This document shows positions 18,223 through 27,321 of a DNA stretch of 64,000 nucleotides, piece after piece. A program made the position numbers and the translations under genes. Below the pieces are notes generated by a model. The model made no database searches and had not been told where the DNA came from. It worked only from the letters and a program-made list of their open reading frames with translations. The stretch is from Zophobihabitans entericus (GTDB taxonomy: Bacteria > Pseudomonadota > Gammaproteobacteria > Enterobacterales > Orbaceae), in contig NZ_CP050253.1 in assembly GCF_011745665.1 (NCBI RefSeq), positions 1,153,418-1,217,417 on the forward strand, given 5' to 3'. Positions within the stretch are counted from its first letter, which is position 1. Each line of letters begins with the position of its first letter.

Positions 18223-18899
18223 TGAAAAGCCCGGCGGGACGAACACAATCAGCCAGTACTATTGGTGTTCGTGCTCAACAAAAAGAGCGTACTCGTAGAA
18301 CATTGATTGAAGCAGCCTTTACTCAGCTAAACGCTGAGCAAGGGTTTGCTAGTCTCAGTCTGCGCGAAGTCGCCAGAGAAGCAGGTATCGCTCCAACTTC
18401 ATTTTATCGTCATTTTCGTGATATGGATGAGCTGGGACTTGCGATGGTTGATGAAAGTGGTTTAACACTTCGTCAACTAATGCGTCAGGCGCGTAAGCGC
18501 ATTGAAAAGGGCGGCAGTGTGATTCAAACTTCTGTCACTACATTTATTGAGTTCATCGAAAATAATCCTAAAACATTTCTGTTGTTACTGCGTGAACGGG
18601 CAGGGACATCAGCAGCTTTTCGTCTGGCTATTGCTAGAGAAATTCAGCACTTTATTGTCGAGCTGGCAGACTATCTGGATAATGCGAATAGTATGCCGCG
18701 TCGCTTTAATGAAGCGCAGGCCGAAGCGATGGTCACTGTGGTATTTAACTCTGGAGCAGAAGCGATTGATTTTGAGCCCTCTCAGCGCGATCAATTGATT
18801 AATAAATTAATCTTTCAACTACGTATGATCTCTCGCGGTGCCTATTATTTATATCGCAGAGAACAGGAAAAAGCCCAGTACGAAGCCGAAGCAAAATAA
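18222..18899 (+). CDS. fabR: Unsaturated fatty-acid synthesis repressor FabR
   Basis: A 225-residue TetR-family repressor. The N-terminal helix-turn-helix [26 protein letters not shown] is almost identical to E. coli FabR, which represses fabB and fabA-type genes when bound to unsaturated acyl thioesters. The C-terminal stretch [18 protein letters not shown] is also typical. ATG 18222 overlaps the oxyR stop codon (TAATG), so the two genes are translationally coupled. Confidence 0.93.
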   Translation: MKSPAGRTQSASTIGVRAQQKERTRRTLIEAAFTQLNAEQGFASLSLREVAREAGIAPTSFYRHFRDMDELGLAMVDESGLTLRQLMRQARKRIEKGGSVIQTSVTTFIEFIENNPKTFLLLLRERAGTSAAFRLAIAREIQHFIVELADYLDNANSMPRRFNEAQAEAMVTVVFNSGAEAIDFEPSQRDQLINKLIFQLRMISRGAYYLYRREQEKAQYEAEAK

Positions 18900-18997
18900 A
18901 TTTATTCACTTCACATTCACTTCACACAAAACACATCTTCTATTCACATTAAGTTTTTATAATTCCGTCATTATTCATCTATTTGCGGAGTTACAGC

Positions 18998-20377
18998 ATG
19001 TTACATCGATTAGCCTTAATGTGGAAAATCCTTGCGTTACTGGGGATTACTATTGTTCTTCTGATACCAACTACTATGGTTATGAATATGATTTGGGAGC
19101 GCTCTGAGTACCAGCGTGAAGTGGTGAACTCTGTAGCGAGTAGTTCCAGCGGTCCACAAACTGTCATTGGTCCTATTATTGTACAGCCTTATACGATTGA
19201 ACGTGTTGAGTTGGTTAATAATAAACAGCGTGTAGTAGTAGAACATAAAATGCTGCGCTACTATTTACCAGAAGATCTGAAAATTACGGCTGATGCGAAT
19301 ATCACCACTCGTAATATCGGTATTTATCAGAGCCAAATTTATCAAACGGATATTAACTTTTCCGGGCGTTTTGCTGATTTAAAAACTCAGGATTTAGATT
19401 CACCCAATGTTACTTTAGATCGCCCGTATGTGATTATGATGATCTCTGATACGCGCGGGATTATGCAGGTTCCACTAATGACTTTTGGTGATGATAAAAT
19501 CAAATTTGAACCGGGGATTAAAAATGCCAATGGTTCTGGTGGCAAAGGGATTAATGCACCACTTACTTTTGCACAGCTTGAACAAGCTAAACTTGATTTT
19601 AACTTTAATTTAAAACTGCTTGGGACGGGCTCACTGTCTGTTGTACCGCTGGGTAATTCCAGTGAATATCAATTAACTGGCAACTGGCCACACCCTAATT
19701 TTGTGGGTTCATCTCTACCGGTAACAAGAACAGTAACGGATGATGGCTTTACTGCATCATGGCAAAGTTCGTGGTATGCCAATAACATTAATAGTCTCTT
19801 TGAAAAAGACCGTCTGGTTGAGACGGGTGGCGGTATTTGCTCTTATTCAGGATATAGTTGCTTTACTACTTTTGATACCAGCTTTGTGGAAACGGTTGAT
19901 CAGTACCAGTTAACAGAACGTTCGGTAAAATATGCGATTTTATTTATTGCATTAACATTTATTGCTTTCTTCCTGTTTGAAACATTAAAACAGCTACGTA
20001 TTCACCCAATTCAGTATGCACTGGTTGGGATGGCGCTTGTTTTATTCTATGTGGTACTGCTGGCACTGTCTGAGCATATTGATTTCTTATTGGCTTATAT
20101 TTTGGCTTCTCTGGCATGTAGTGGCTTAATTGGCTTTTATCTGTCAGCGATTCTTAAGGGTGTGATGAGAGGGGCATTATTTGCCATTGGTTTACTGGTT
20201 TTATATGCAATTTTGTACGCGGTTATGAATTCAGAAGGTAATGCATTATTACTTGGTGCACTATTACTGTTTAGTGTACTGGCTGGAATTATGACACTGA
20301 CTCGTAAGATTGACTGGTATCAGTTATCACAAGGTCGTGAGCAGGTAAGTAATAATCAGATTATTGAAGAAAAATAA
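18998..20377 (+). CDS. creD: CreD-family inner-membrane protein
   Basis: A 459-residue protein with one N-terminal membrane helix (about residues 8-30), a large periplasmic domain to about residue 315, and five or six C-terminal helices, the CreD topology. Motifs IGPIIVQPY near the start and LTERSVKYAILFIALTF at the domain junction are characteristic. CreD belongs to the CreBC regulon in E. coli and affects colicin tolerance and beta-lactam response; its molecular function is unknown. No creBC is nearby. GGAG lies before ATG 18998. Confidence 0.88.
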   Translation: MLHRLALMWKILALLGITIVLLIPTTMVMNMIWERSEYQREVVNSVASSSSGPQTVIGPIIVQPYTIERVELVNNKQRVVVEHKMLRYYLPEDLKITADANITTRNIGIYQSQIYQTDINFSGRFADLKTQDLDSPNVTLDRPYVIMMISDTRGIMQVPLMTFGDDKIKFEPGIKNANGSGGKGINAPLTFAQLEQAKLDFNFNLKLLGTGSLSVVPLGNSSEYQLTGNWPHPNFVGSSLPVTRTVTDDGFTASWQSSWYANNINSLFEKDRLVETGGGICSYSGYSCFTTFDTSFVETVDQYQLTERSVKYAILFIALTFIAFFLFETLKQLRIHPIQYALVGMALVLFYVVLLALSEHIDFLLAYILASLACSGLIGFYLSAILKGVMRGALFAIGLLVLYAILYAVMNSEGNALLLGALLLFSVLAGIMTLTRKIDWYQLSQGREQVSNNQIIEEK

Positions 20378-20384
20378 AAACTGC

Positions 20385-20427
20385 AATAAAATCAATAACT
20401 TAAAAAATATAAGTTATTGATTTTATT
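20385..20427. terminator. Bidirectional hairpin between creD and the antiporter gene
   Basis: Perfect 17-bp inverted repeat, AATAAAATCAATAACTT at 20385-20401 and its complement at 20411-20427, with a 9-base A-rich loop. It is AT-only apart from two pairs, so it is a weak hairpin, but it lies between convergent stops. Confidence 0.6.
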
Positions 20428-20444
20428 TATGAAACTGACTCTGA

Positions 20445-21851
20445 TTAGAAGAAAATAAAGGTCAAAATTAAGAATACAGGGAGTAAAATACAGACTGACC
20501 ATTTCATATAGCCAAAGAAACTTGGCATCTTGATTTGGTGTTGTGCAGCGATACTTTTCACCATAAAGTTTGGTGCGTTACCAATATAGGTTAATGCCCC
20601 CATAAATACGGAGCCCATAGAGATGGCAAGCAGCGTTTTCTCCAGAGGACCCATTAAGGTGACCGGATCGCCAGCAGCTAAGTTGAAGAACACTAAATAA
20701 GTTGGTGCATTATCCAGGAATCCTGACAGTGTACCAGTTAACCAGAAGTACATCGTATTAATTGGTTCACCGGCTTTATCAGAAACCAGTGAAACAACCG
20801 GAGAAAGCGCTCCCTGATAGCCGGCTTTTAAAATGGCCAGTACCGGAGCGATAGTAATGAAGATACCGGCAAATAATTTAGCCACTTCAAGAATAGGCTC
20901 CCAGTTAAATTGATTGCTGGAACGTACCTGCTTTGGAGTGATCATTAAAGAGGCCATGGTAATGGCGATAAGTAACAGGTCACGAATTAAATTAGGTAAA
21001 TCGATTGAACTGCCAAGAATCGTGTAAGTTTGTTCTGATTTCCAGAAACCGGATAACAGGACGCTACCAATGACACCTAACAGTAACAGGATGTTCCATT
21101 TACCAAAAATCTGTAATTTATTGTTGGTTGGTGTTGGATCGCGATCGGTAATTTCGTCATCTTTTTTATAGTAGAAGTTATCAATAAAATAAAAAATAAT
21201 CAGAAGCAGTACAGAGGTGATTAATACTGGCAGGAACATATGGCCTGTTGTCCAGAAGAAATCAACACCTTTTAAAAAGCCGATGAACAGTGGTGGATCA
21301 CCAAGCGGGGTTAAACCACCGCCGATATTAGCGACTAAAAAGATAAAAAAGACGATGACGTGTACTTTGTGTTTACGGTTATCATTAGCACGAATTAATG
21401 GACGAATCAGCAGCATAGCAGCACCGGTTGTCCCCATAATAGAGGCTAAGATAGTCCCAATTGCCAGTAGTATGGTATTAAATTTAGGTGAACCCTGAAA
21501 ATTACCGCGGATTAAAATACCGCCTGATACAGTAAACAGGGCTAACAGTAATAAAATAAAAGGGATGAATTCTTCGATTACCGCGTGAGCGATAACACCA
21601 ACAGAGGCACCAAAACCAAATACAGCGGTAAAAGGAATTAGAAAGATCATCGACCATAAAAAGGTAATCTTGCCGTAATGATGATGCCAGATGGTCGGAA
21701 TAATTAACGGGCAAAGAGCGATAGAGAGCAAAATTCCAGCAAAGGGAATACCCCAAAAGAGGGATAATGAAGCGCCATCAAGTGGTGCTGCAAAAGTTAA
21801 ATTAGGTAGCAATAATAGTGTAAGTAGCGCAGTAATCGATCGGATATTCAT
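20445..21851 (-). CDS. nhaD: NhaD-type sodium:proton antiporter family protein
   Basis: A 468-residue membrane protein of the ion-transporter/CitMHS_2 group, with 11-12 hydrophobic segments and an N-terminal signal-like helix ending TFAAP. The first conserved half has MGTTGAAMLLIRPLIRAN, the central block NIGGGLTPLGDPPLFIGFLKG, and the second half FLDNAPTYLVFFN. This group exports Na+ or Li+ in exchange for protons at alkaline pH. The substrate is inferred from family. No good ribosome binding site is seen before ATG 21851. Confidence 0.82.
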   Translation of the reverse strand: MNIRSITALLTLLLLPNLTFAAPLDGASLSLFWGIPFAGILLSIALCPLIIPTIWHHHYGKITFLWSMIFLIPFTAVFGFGASVGVIAHAVIEEFIPFILLLLALFTVSGGILIRGNFQGSPKFNTILLAIGTILASIMGTTGAAMLLIRPLIRANDNRKHKVHVIVFFIFLVANIGGGLTPLGDPPLFIGFLKGVDFFWTTGHMFLPVLITSVLLLIIFYFIDNFYYKKDDEITDRDPTPTNNKLQIFGKWNILLLLGVIGSVLLSGFWKSEQTYTILGSSIDLPNLIRDLLLIAITMASLMITPKQVRSSNQFNWEPILEVAKLFAGIFITIAPVLAILKAGYQGALSPVVSLVSDKAGEPINTMYFWLTGTLSGFLDNAPTYLVFFNLAAGDPVTLMGPLEKTLLAISMGSVFMGALTYIGNAPNFMVKSIAAQHQIKMPSFFGYMKWSVCILLPVFLILTFIFF

Positions 21852-22022
21852 TGTTTTTAATGTGTTATCAAAATAGATACCAGATTATAACAGGTTTTTC
21901 TATTCAGGGTAGGAAAACAGGGGCTGAGTTTTATACAGTAATGAATGTAAAATAATTTGAACAATGATATTATAGGCGCGTTTCTGAGTATAAAAATATG
22001 GATAATAAAAGCGAGGTTTGGA

Positions 22023-25000
22023 ATGTTAACAAATATATCTTTAGGGTGTAAAAAAGCACTCATTATAGGTTGTTTATTAGCACTGGTTGGTTGTGATGAT
22101 TCGGCAAAGCAAAATACAGAAGCGGCAAACAATGCTGTGACTGAGGTAATTGCTGCTGAAGCAGCATCAGCAAATGGAATTGATGAAACAACAGAACAAC
22201 TTGTTGTTGATCAGGCTGTAACGGCAGAGTCTGATTCTACTGAACAAGTGACGACAACAGAAAATACAGTACCTGATGCTGTAACTCAAACCCCTTTAAA
22301 TACACAGAATTCAGATGCATTAAAGCAGCAATATCAAAATAAACCTCTTAAAATTTTAGATACCTCTGAGCTGATCCTTGATGGTGCTAGTACGCTGGTA
22401 GTGACATTTTCAATGCCACTTGACCCGACACAAGATTTTTCATCGGTAGCCCGTTTAGTTGATAAAAGTAATGGGATTGTTGATGGTCAGTGGGAGCTTT
22501 CGGATAATGGTATGGAACTACGTTATCGCTATCTTGAGCCGGAACGTAAGCTGATCGTTACTATCTATAAACAAATTAAAGGGATCACTGGTGTTCAGTT
22601 AAATCAGGATTATCAGACTGAAATTGAAACGCGTTCAAGACAGCCGATGGTTGGGTTCTCAAGTAGAGGTTCTTTATTACCTAGTCAGTCTAAAGCCGGA
22701 TTGCCAGTGATGACATTAAATGTCGATCGTGTTGATGTGAACTTCTTCCGGGTTAAAGAAGAGTATCTCTATCAGTTTATGCGCGACTACGGCAACCTTA
22801 CTCAACTGTCTGTATGGGATAGTCAATATACTTCAAAATATACTGAGCTGGTTTATTCTGGACGTTTTGATTTAAAACCTCGTCAAAATGTGCAGGAGAG
22901 TGTGCAGTTAGACCTGGCTGCTATTGAACCACTAAAGAAAACGGGCATCTATTTAGCGGTCATGAATCAGTCCGGTAATTATGCTTATAGCAATCCGGCT
23001 TCAATTTTCTCAATCAGTAATATCGGCGTGTCAGCACATTTATACCAAGGCGCATCACTTATGGTTTATGCACAAGCGTTAGATACAGGTAAACCTTTAC
23101 AAGACGTGCGTTTATCACTGATTTTTGAACAAAATGGTGAATATTCTGGTGTCTATCCTGATATCGATCGCACTGATGAAAATGGTTTTGCTGAGTTGAT
23201 TGATTTTGGTAGCTTAAAAGCCAGTAATGGTGCCAGAGTTCTTCTACTTGCTGATGATGGCAGTCAGACTTCCTTAGTAGAACTTAACCGTGGTGCACTG
23301 GATTTAAGTGAGTTTAATATCACTGGTGCTTCTCATTACACCAAGCAACTATTTACTTTTGGACCACGTGATCTGTATCGCCCGGGTGAAAAAGTATTTA
23401 TGAATGCGCTATTGCGTGACGCTGATGGTCAGATGTTACCTAAGCAACCGATTAAAGTTGATATCATTCGTCCGGATGGTACCTCTGCTTATGAGTACGT
23501 CTGGCAGCAAAGTGCACCGGGCTTCTATCAGACAGATTTTATTGTGCCAACTGATGGCGCAACTGGTAAATGGTCATTTAAATTCAATTTAGGTGATGAT
23601 GATTTCCGTTATGCAAATTTCTCCGTTGAAGAGTTCTTACCTGAGCGTATGGCAATGGAACTCACACCTCCGTCAACTAAGCCAATTTTAAACAGTCAGA
23701 ATGTAAATTTTGATATTAAAGGCTGGTACCTGTACGGTGCGCCGGCAGCAGGTAATGAGTTACAAGGCCAAATCTATTTAAAAACACAGCGTACTATCGC
23801 TGGTCTGCCAGGATTCCAGATTGGTGCGCTGGGAGATTCCACAGTAGCACGCCAACTTACTGATATCGCACAAATTATGGATAATGCCGGTTTAACCACG
23901 GTTACAGTTAATAGTCAAAACTGGGTCAATATTAAATCTCCGGTTGAAGTGGTCTTACAGGCAAGCCTGCTTGATGCTGGTGGGCGTCCGGTAAATCGCC
24001 GTGTCGCTCAGACTGTGTGGCCAAAAGCACAAATGCCAGCGGTAAGAGCACTGTTTGGTGAAAGTGAATATTATGACTGGAGTAGTGATCGTTATGTCAC
24101 TCGTCCAACTGTTGATGTGGATTCTCCGGCAAGTTTTGAGATCGCTTATGTCGATATGGAAGGTAATAAACTTGCCAGTAATTCACTGGTAGCGCGTGTA
24201 GTTAAAGAACGCCGTGATTATTACTGGACTTGGTCGGCATCAGAAGGATGGAGATACCAGTATAATCAAAAAGAGTTTGTGGTAGCAGAAGACAATTTAA
24301 CGGTGACTAAAGATAACGTCGCTAAGTTTACCTTTATTACTGATGACTGGGGTTCTTATCGTTTAGAAGTTGTAGATAAGAAAAGCAATATTGTGAGTAA
24401 TATGCGTTTCTGGAGTGGTTATACCTGGGGTGATAATACTAATGGTACAGGTTCAGTCAGACCAGATCAGGTCAAATTAAGTATTGATAAATCCTCTTAT
24501 CAGGTGGGTGATACTGCGATTGTTCATGTTGAAGCACCTGCAGCAGGTACAGGCTATATTGCTGTTGAAAGCAATGAACGTATGCTTTGGTCACAAGCGC
24601 TGACTGTTGGTGAAGGTGGTGTTGATGTTGAAATTCCGATTGAAGACTGGAAACGTCACGACCTGTACATTACTGCGGTGGTAGTCCGCCCAAGTGAGCA
24701 ACTTGAAGTACAGACAATTAAACGTGCAATTGGTCTGTTATATTTACCAATTAACGTTGCTGATCGTCAGGTCAATCTAACTATTGATGCACCACAAAAT
24801 GTGTTACCAAGTCGTACGATACCGGTTAAGGTTAAAGTGGATTCTGCAACGCTGGATTCGACTAAACCAGTGACTGTGTTGCTTTCTGCTGTTGATTCTG
24901 GTGTGTTAAATATTACTAACTTTGTAACACCGGATCCGTTTACTGCACTTCTGGGACGTAAACGTTATGACGTAGATATGTATGATGTTTATGGCAAGTT

Positions 25001-27236
25001 AATTGAAGGTCAGGGACGTCTGATCAGTACCAGCTTCGGTGGTGATAGTGACGAGTCTGATGCACTTGAACGTGGTGGTAAAAAACCATTAACTGAAGTG
25101 AAAATTGTTGCTCAGCAGCTTGAAACCGTACAACTGGATGAAAATGGTGAAGCAACCCTGCAACTGGTTCTGCCTGACTTTAACGGTGAGTTACGTTTAA
25201 TGGCACAAGTCTGGGATGAGTCACGCTTTGGTAAAGCAGAACAGAAAATGACTGTTGCTGCACCAATGGTGGTTGAGTTATCTACACCTCGCTTTATGTC
25301 TGGCGGAGATCGCAGCATCATGGCGCTGGATATTCATAACTTAACGGATTCAGCTCAACAAGTAACAGTTTCAGTACAAACATCAGGTCTGGTTATGGCT
25401 GAATCAGCAAAAGATATGACACTGTCTTTTGCTGCGAAAGAACGTCAAATCCTGCAAGTACCAATCATTGCTGATTATGGTTATGGTCAGGGGACGATTC
25501 GTATCGATGTGAAAGGGCTGGTGATTCCGAATAATCCGGAAACTGTCATTAGTCGTAGCTGGAAGATTGGCGTGCGTCCTGCTTATAACGCAGAACTTCG
25601 TCCTGATTCATTTATTCTGCCGGCAGGGAAAACCTGGACACTGACTCAGGATATGGTAAGTGGACTGATTCCAAATACTGTTGAAAGTCAGCTGGTGGTT
25701 GCAAGTGTTCCGGTGATTAATATTGCTCAGTATATCAGGCAGCTGTTTGCTTATCCGTATGGGTGTTTAGAACAAACCATTAGTGGTTTATATCCGTCAC
25801 TGTATGCCAATAAAGAGCAACTGGATCTATTAGGTATTCAAACAGATTCAGATGAAGCGCGTCGCCGTTCAGTGGATATTGGTATTGAGCGTATTTTAAA
25901 TATGCAACGTAGCAATGGTGGCTTTGGTCTGTGGTCAAAAGAGAGTGAAGAAGAGTATTGGTTAACCGTTTATGCGACTGACTTCTTATTACGTGCGCGT
26001 GAACGTGGATACAGCGTTAATACTAAGGCTCTTGACCGTGCACTTAACCGTATTGGTGAATATCTGTATGATAGCTCAGCATTCTATAATTTAAACAGCT
26101 ATGGTGATTCATCACGTATCAGTTATGTGCAATTTGCTGCAAAATCTTATGCTGCGATGATTTTAGCGCGTCAAAATAAACTCACACCGGCAGTACGTAA
26201 TGAAATCAACCGTTTATATTTACTGGCAACGGATGATAAGAATAGCAACATGCTTAAATCCGCAGTACCTGTTGCGCATTTAGCTATTGCAGCAAAATAT
26301 GCTGGTTACAATAAACCATCTGAAGAGTTAATGAAGTTGGCTTTTACCACTAAACGTGAAGGTAACTACTACTGGCCGGATGATTATGGTACATCTGTAC
26401 GTGATAACTCTCTGATTCTGTCTATTTTACTGGAAAATGACATGTATCCGAAGTATCAGGATCAATACTTAGTTTCATTATCTAAAGCACTGGATAATCG
26501 TGCTTACTTCTCAACTCAAGAGATGAATTCACTATTTATGTCTGGCTGGTTACTGAATCAGAAGAACGCGTCTAATTCATGGGAAATCGTTCTTAACGGT
26601 GAGAAAGTGACAAACACTAAACCGATGACGAAATCTTATACTATTGAAGAGCTTAGAAAAGGTATCTCGGTTGAGAATACCTCTAAAAACAGTTCTTTAT
26701 ATGTGAAGTTTGATGTGTCAGGTTATCCAAATAAACCACCAATGCCAACTGCTAACAATCAGCCTCTGGTGATCAATCGTAGTTACTATGATTTAGAAGG
26801 TAACAAAACGTCGATCGATAACCTGAAAGTTGGTGATATGGTCGTGGTTTATTTAGAAGTTAAGGCTAACCGCCGTATTACTGATGCTTTAGTGATTGAT
26901 TTACTGCCAGCTGGTTTAGAACTTGAGAACCAGAATCTGGAAAACAGTAGCGTTAGTATTAGTGGTATTCCGGCGTTGAGTGAACTGCTTAAACGTGAAA
27001 ATAGTTATGATGTTAAGTACCGTGAATATCGTGATGATCGTTTTGTCGCGGCTGTTGACGTATCTAACTCCTACTATGGTTATGGTTATACCAAACGCTT
27101 AATGTACTTAGCACGTGCAGTCACTCCGGGTACTTATATGGTTCCAGCTCCTTATGTTGAGTCAATGTATCGTGCGGAATGGTTTGCTATTGGTAAAACT
27201 ATCGACATGATGACCATTAAAGATAAAGCTAATTAA
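22023..27236 (+). CDS. yfhM: Bacterial alpha-2-macroglobulin lipoprotein
   Basis: A 1737-residue periplasmic lipoprotein, homologue of E. coli YfhM/ECAM, thought to trap proteases that breach the outer membrane. The signal peptide ends in lipobox LALVGC followed by DD; Asp at +2 predicts retention in the inner membrane. Macroglobulin-like domains fill the first two thirds (GPRDLYRPGE, EDFMPERMA-like motif). The thioester motif YPYGCLEQT places the reactive cysteine at residue 1248 and glutamine at 1251, then an alpha-alpha toroid. ATG 22023 with GAGG upstream starts the signal peptide; an earlier ATG at 21957 would bury it. Partner pbpC follows. Confidence 0.95.
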   Translation: MLTNISLGCKKALIIGCLLALVGCDDSAKQNTEAANNAVTEVIAAEAASANGIDETTEQLVVDQAVTAESDSTEQVTTTENTVPDAVTQTPLNTQNSDALKQQYQNKPLKILDTSELILDGASTLVVTFSMPLDPTQDFSSVARLVDKSNGIVDGQWELSDNGMELRYRYLEPERKLIVTIYKQIKGITGVQLNQDYQTEIETRSRQPMVGFSSRGSLLPSQSKAGLPVMTLNVDRVDVNFFRVKEEYLYQFMRDYGNLTQLSVWDSQYTSKYTELVYSGRFDLKPRQNVQESVQLDLAAIEPLKKTGIYLAVMNQSGNYAYSNPASIFSISNIGVSAHLYQGASLMVYAQALDTGKPLQDVRLSLIFEQNGEYSGVYPDIDRTDENGFAELIDFGSLKASNGARVLLLADDGSQTSLVELNRGALDLSEFNITGASHYTKQLFTFGPRDLYRPGEKVFMNALLRDADGQMLPKQPIKVDIIRPDGTSAYEYVWQQSAPGFYQTDFIVPTDGATGKWSFKFNLGDDDFRYANFSVEEFLPERMAMELTPPSTKPILNSQNVNFDIKGWYLYGAPAAGNELQGQIYLKTQRTIAGLPGFQIGALGDSTVARQLTDIAQIMDNAGLTTVTVNSQNWVNIKSPVEVVLQASLLDAGGRPVNRRVAQTVWPKAQMPAVRALFGESEYYDWSSDRYVTRPTVDVDSPASFEIAYVDMEGNKLASNSLVARVVKERRDYYWTWSASEGWRYQYNQKEFVVAEDNLTVTKDNVAKFTFITDDWGSYRLEVVDKKSNIVSNMRFWSGYTWGDNTNGTGSVRPDQVKLSIDKSSYQVGDTAIVHVEAPAAGTGYIAVESNERMLWSQALTVGEGGVDVEIPIEDWKRHDLYITAVVVRPSEQLEVQTIKRAIGLLYLPINVADRQVNLTIDAPQNVLPSRTIPVKVKVDSATLDSTKPVTVLLSAVDSGVLNITNFVTPDPFTALLGRKRYDVDMYDVYGKLIEGQGRLISTSFGGDSDESDALERGGKKPLTEVKIVAQQLETVQLDENGEATLQLVLPDFNGELRLMAQVWDESRFGKAEQKMTVAAPMVVELSTPRFMSGGDRSIMALDIHNLTDSAQQVTVSVQTSGLVMAESAKDMTLSFAAKERQILQVPIIADYGYGQGTIRIDVKGLVIPNNPETVISRSWKIGVRPAYNAELRPDSFILPAGKTWTLTQDMVSGLIPNTVESQLVVASVPVINIAQYIRQLFAYPYGCLEQTISGLYPSLYANKEQLDLLGIQTDSDEARRRSVDIGIERILNMQRSNGGFGLWSKESEEEYWLTVYATDFLLRARERGYSVNTKALDRALNRIGEYLYDSSAFYNLNSYGDSSRISYVQFAAKSYAAMILARQNKLTPAVRNEINRLYLLATDDKNSNMLKSAVPVAHLAIAAKYAGYNKPSEELMKLAFTTKREGNYYWPDDYGTSVRDNSLILSILLENDMYPKYQDQYLVSLSKALDNRAYFSTQEMNSLFMSGWLLNQKNASNSWEIVLNGEKVTNTKPMTKSYTIEELRKGISVENTSKNSSLYVKFDVSGYPNKPPMPTANNQPLVINRSYYDLEGNKTSIDNLKVGDMVVVYLEVKANRRITDALVIDLLPAGLELENQNLENSSVSISGIPALSELLKRENSYDVKYREYRDDRFVAAVDVSNSYYGYGYTKRLMYLARAVTPGTYMVPAPYVESMYRAEWFAIGKTIDMMTIKDKAN

Positions 27237-27257
27237 TTTGTCTTTAAATTAATGATG

Positions 27258-27290
27258 AATATATCCGTCTTTATGACGGATATATTTTTG
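27258..27290 (+). terminator. Terminator between yfhM and pbpC
   Basis: Stem AATATATCCGTC / GACGGATATATT with a 5-base loop, followed by TTT. It lies before pbpC, so pbpC is either transcribed by readthrough or has its own promoter. Confidence 0.7.
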
Positions 27291-27321
27291 GAGCAAAGTC
27301 ATCATTTGGAGTAAAGTAACA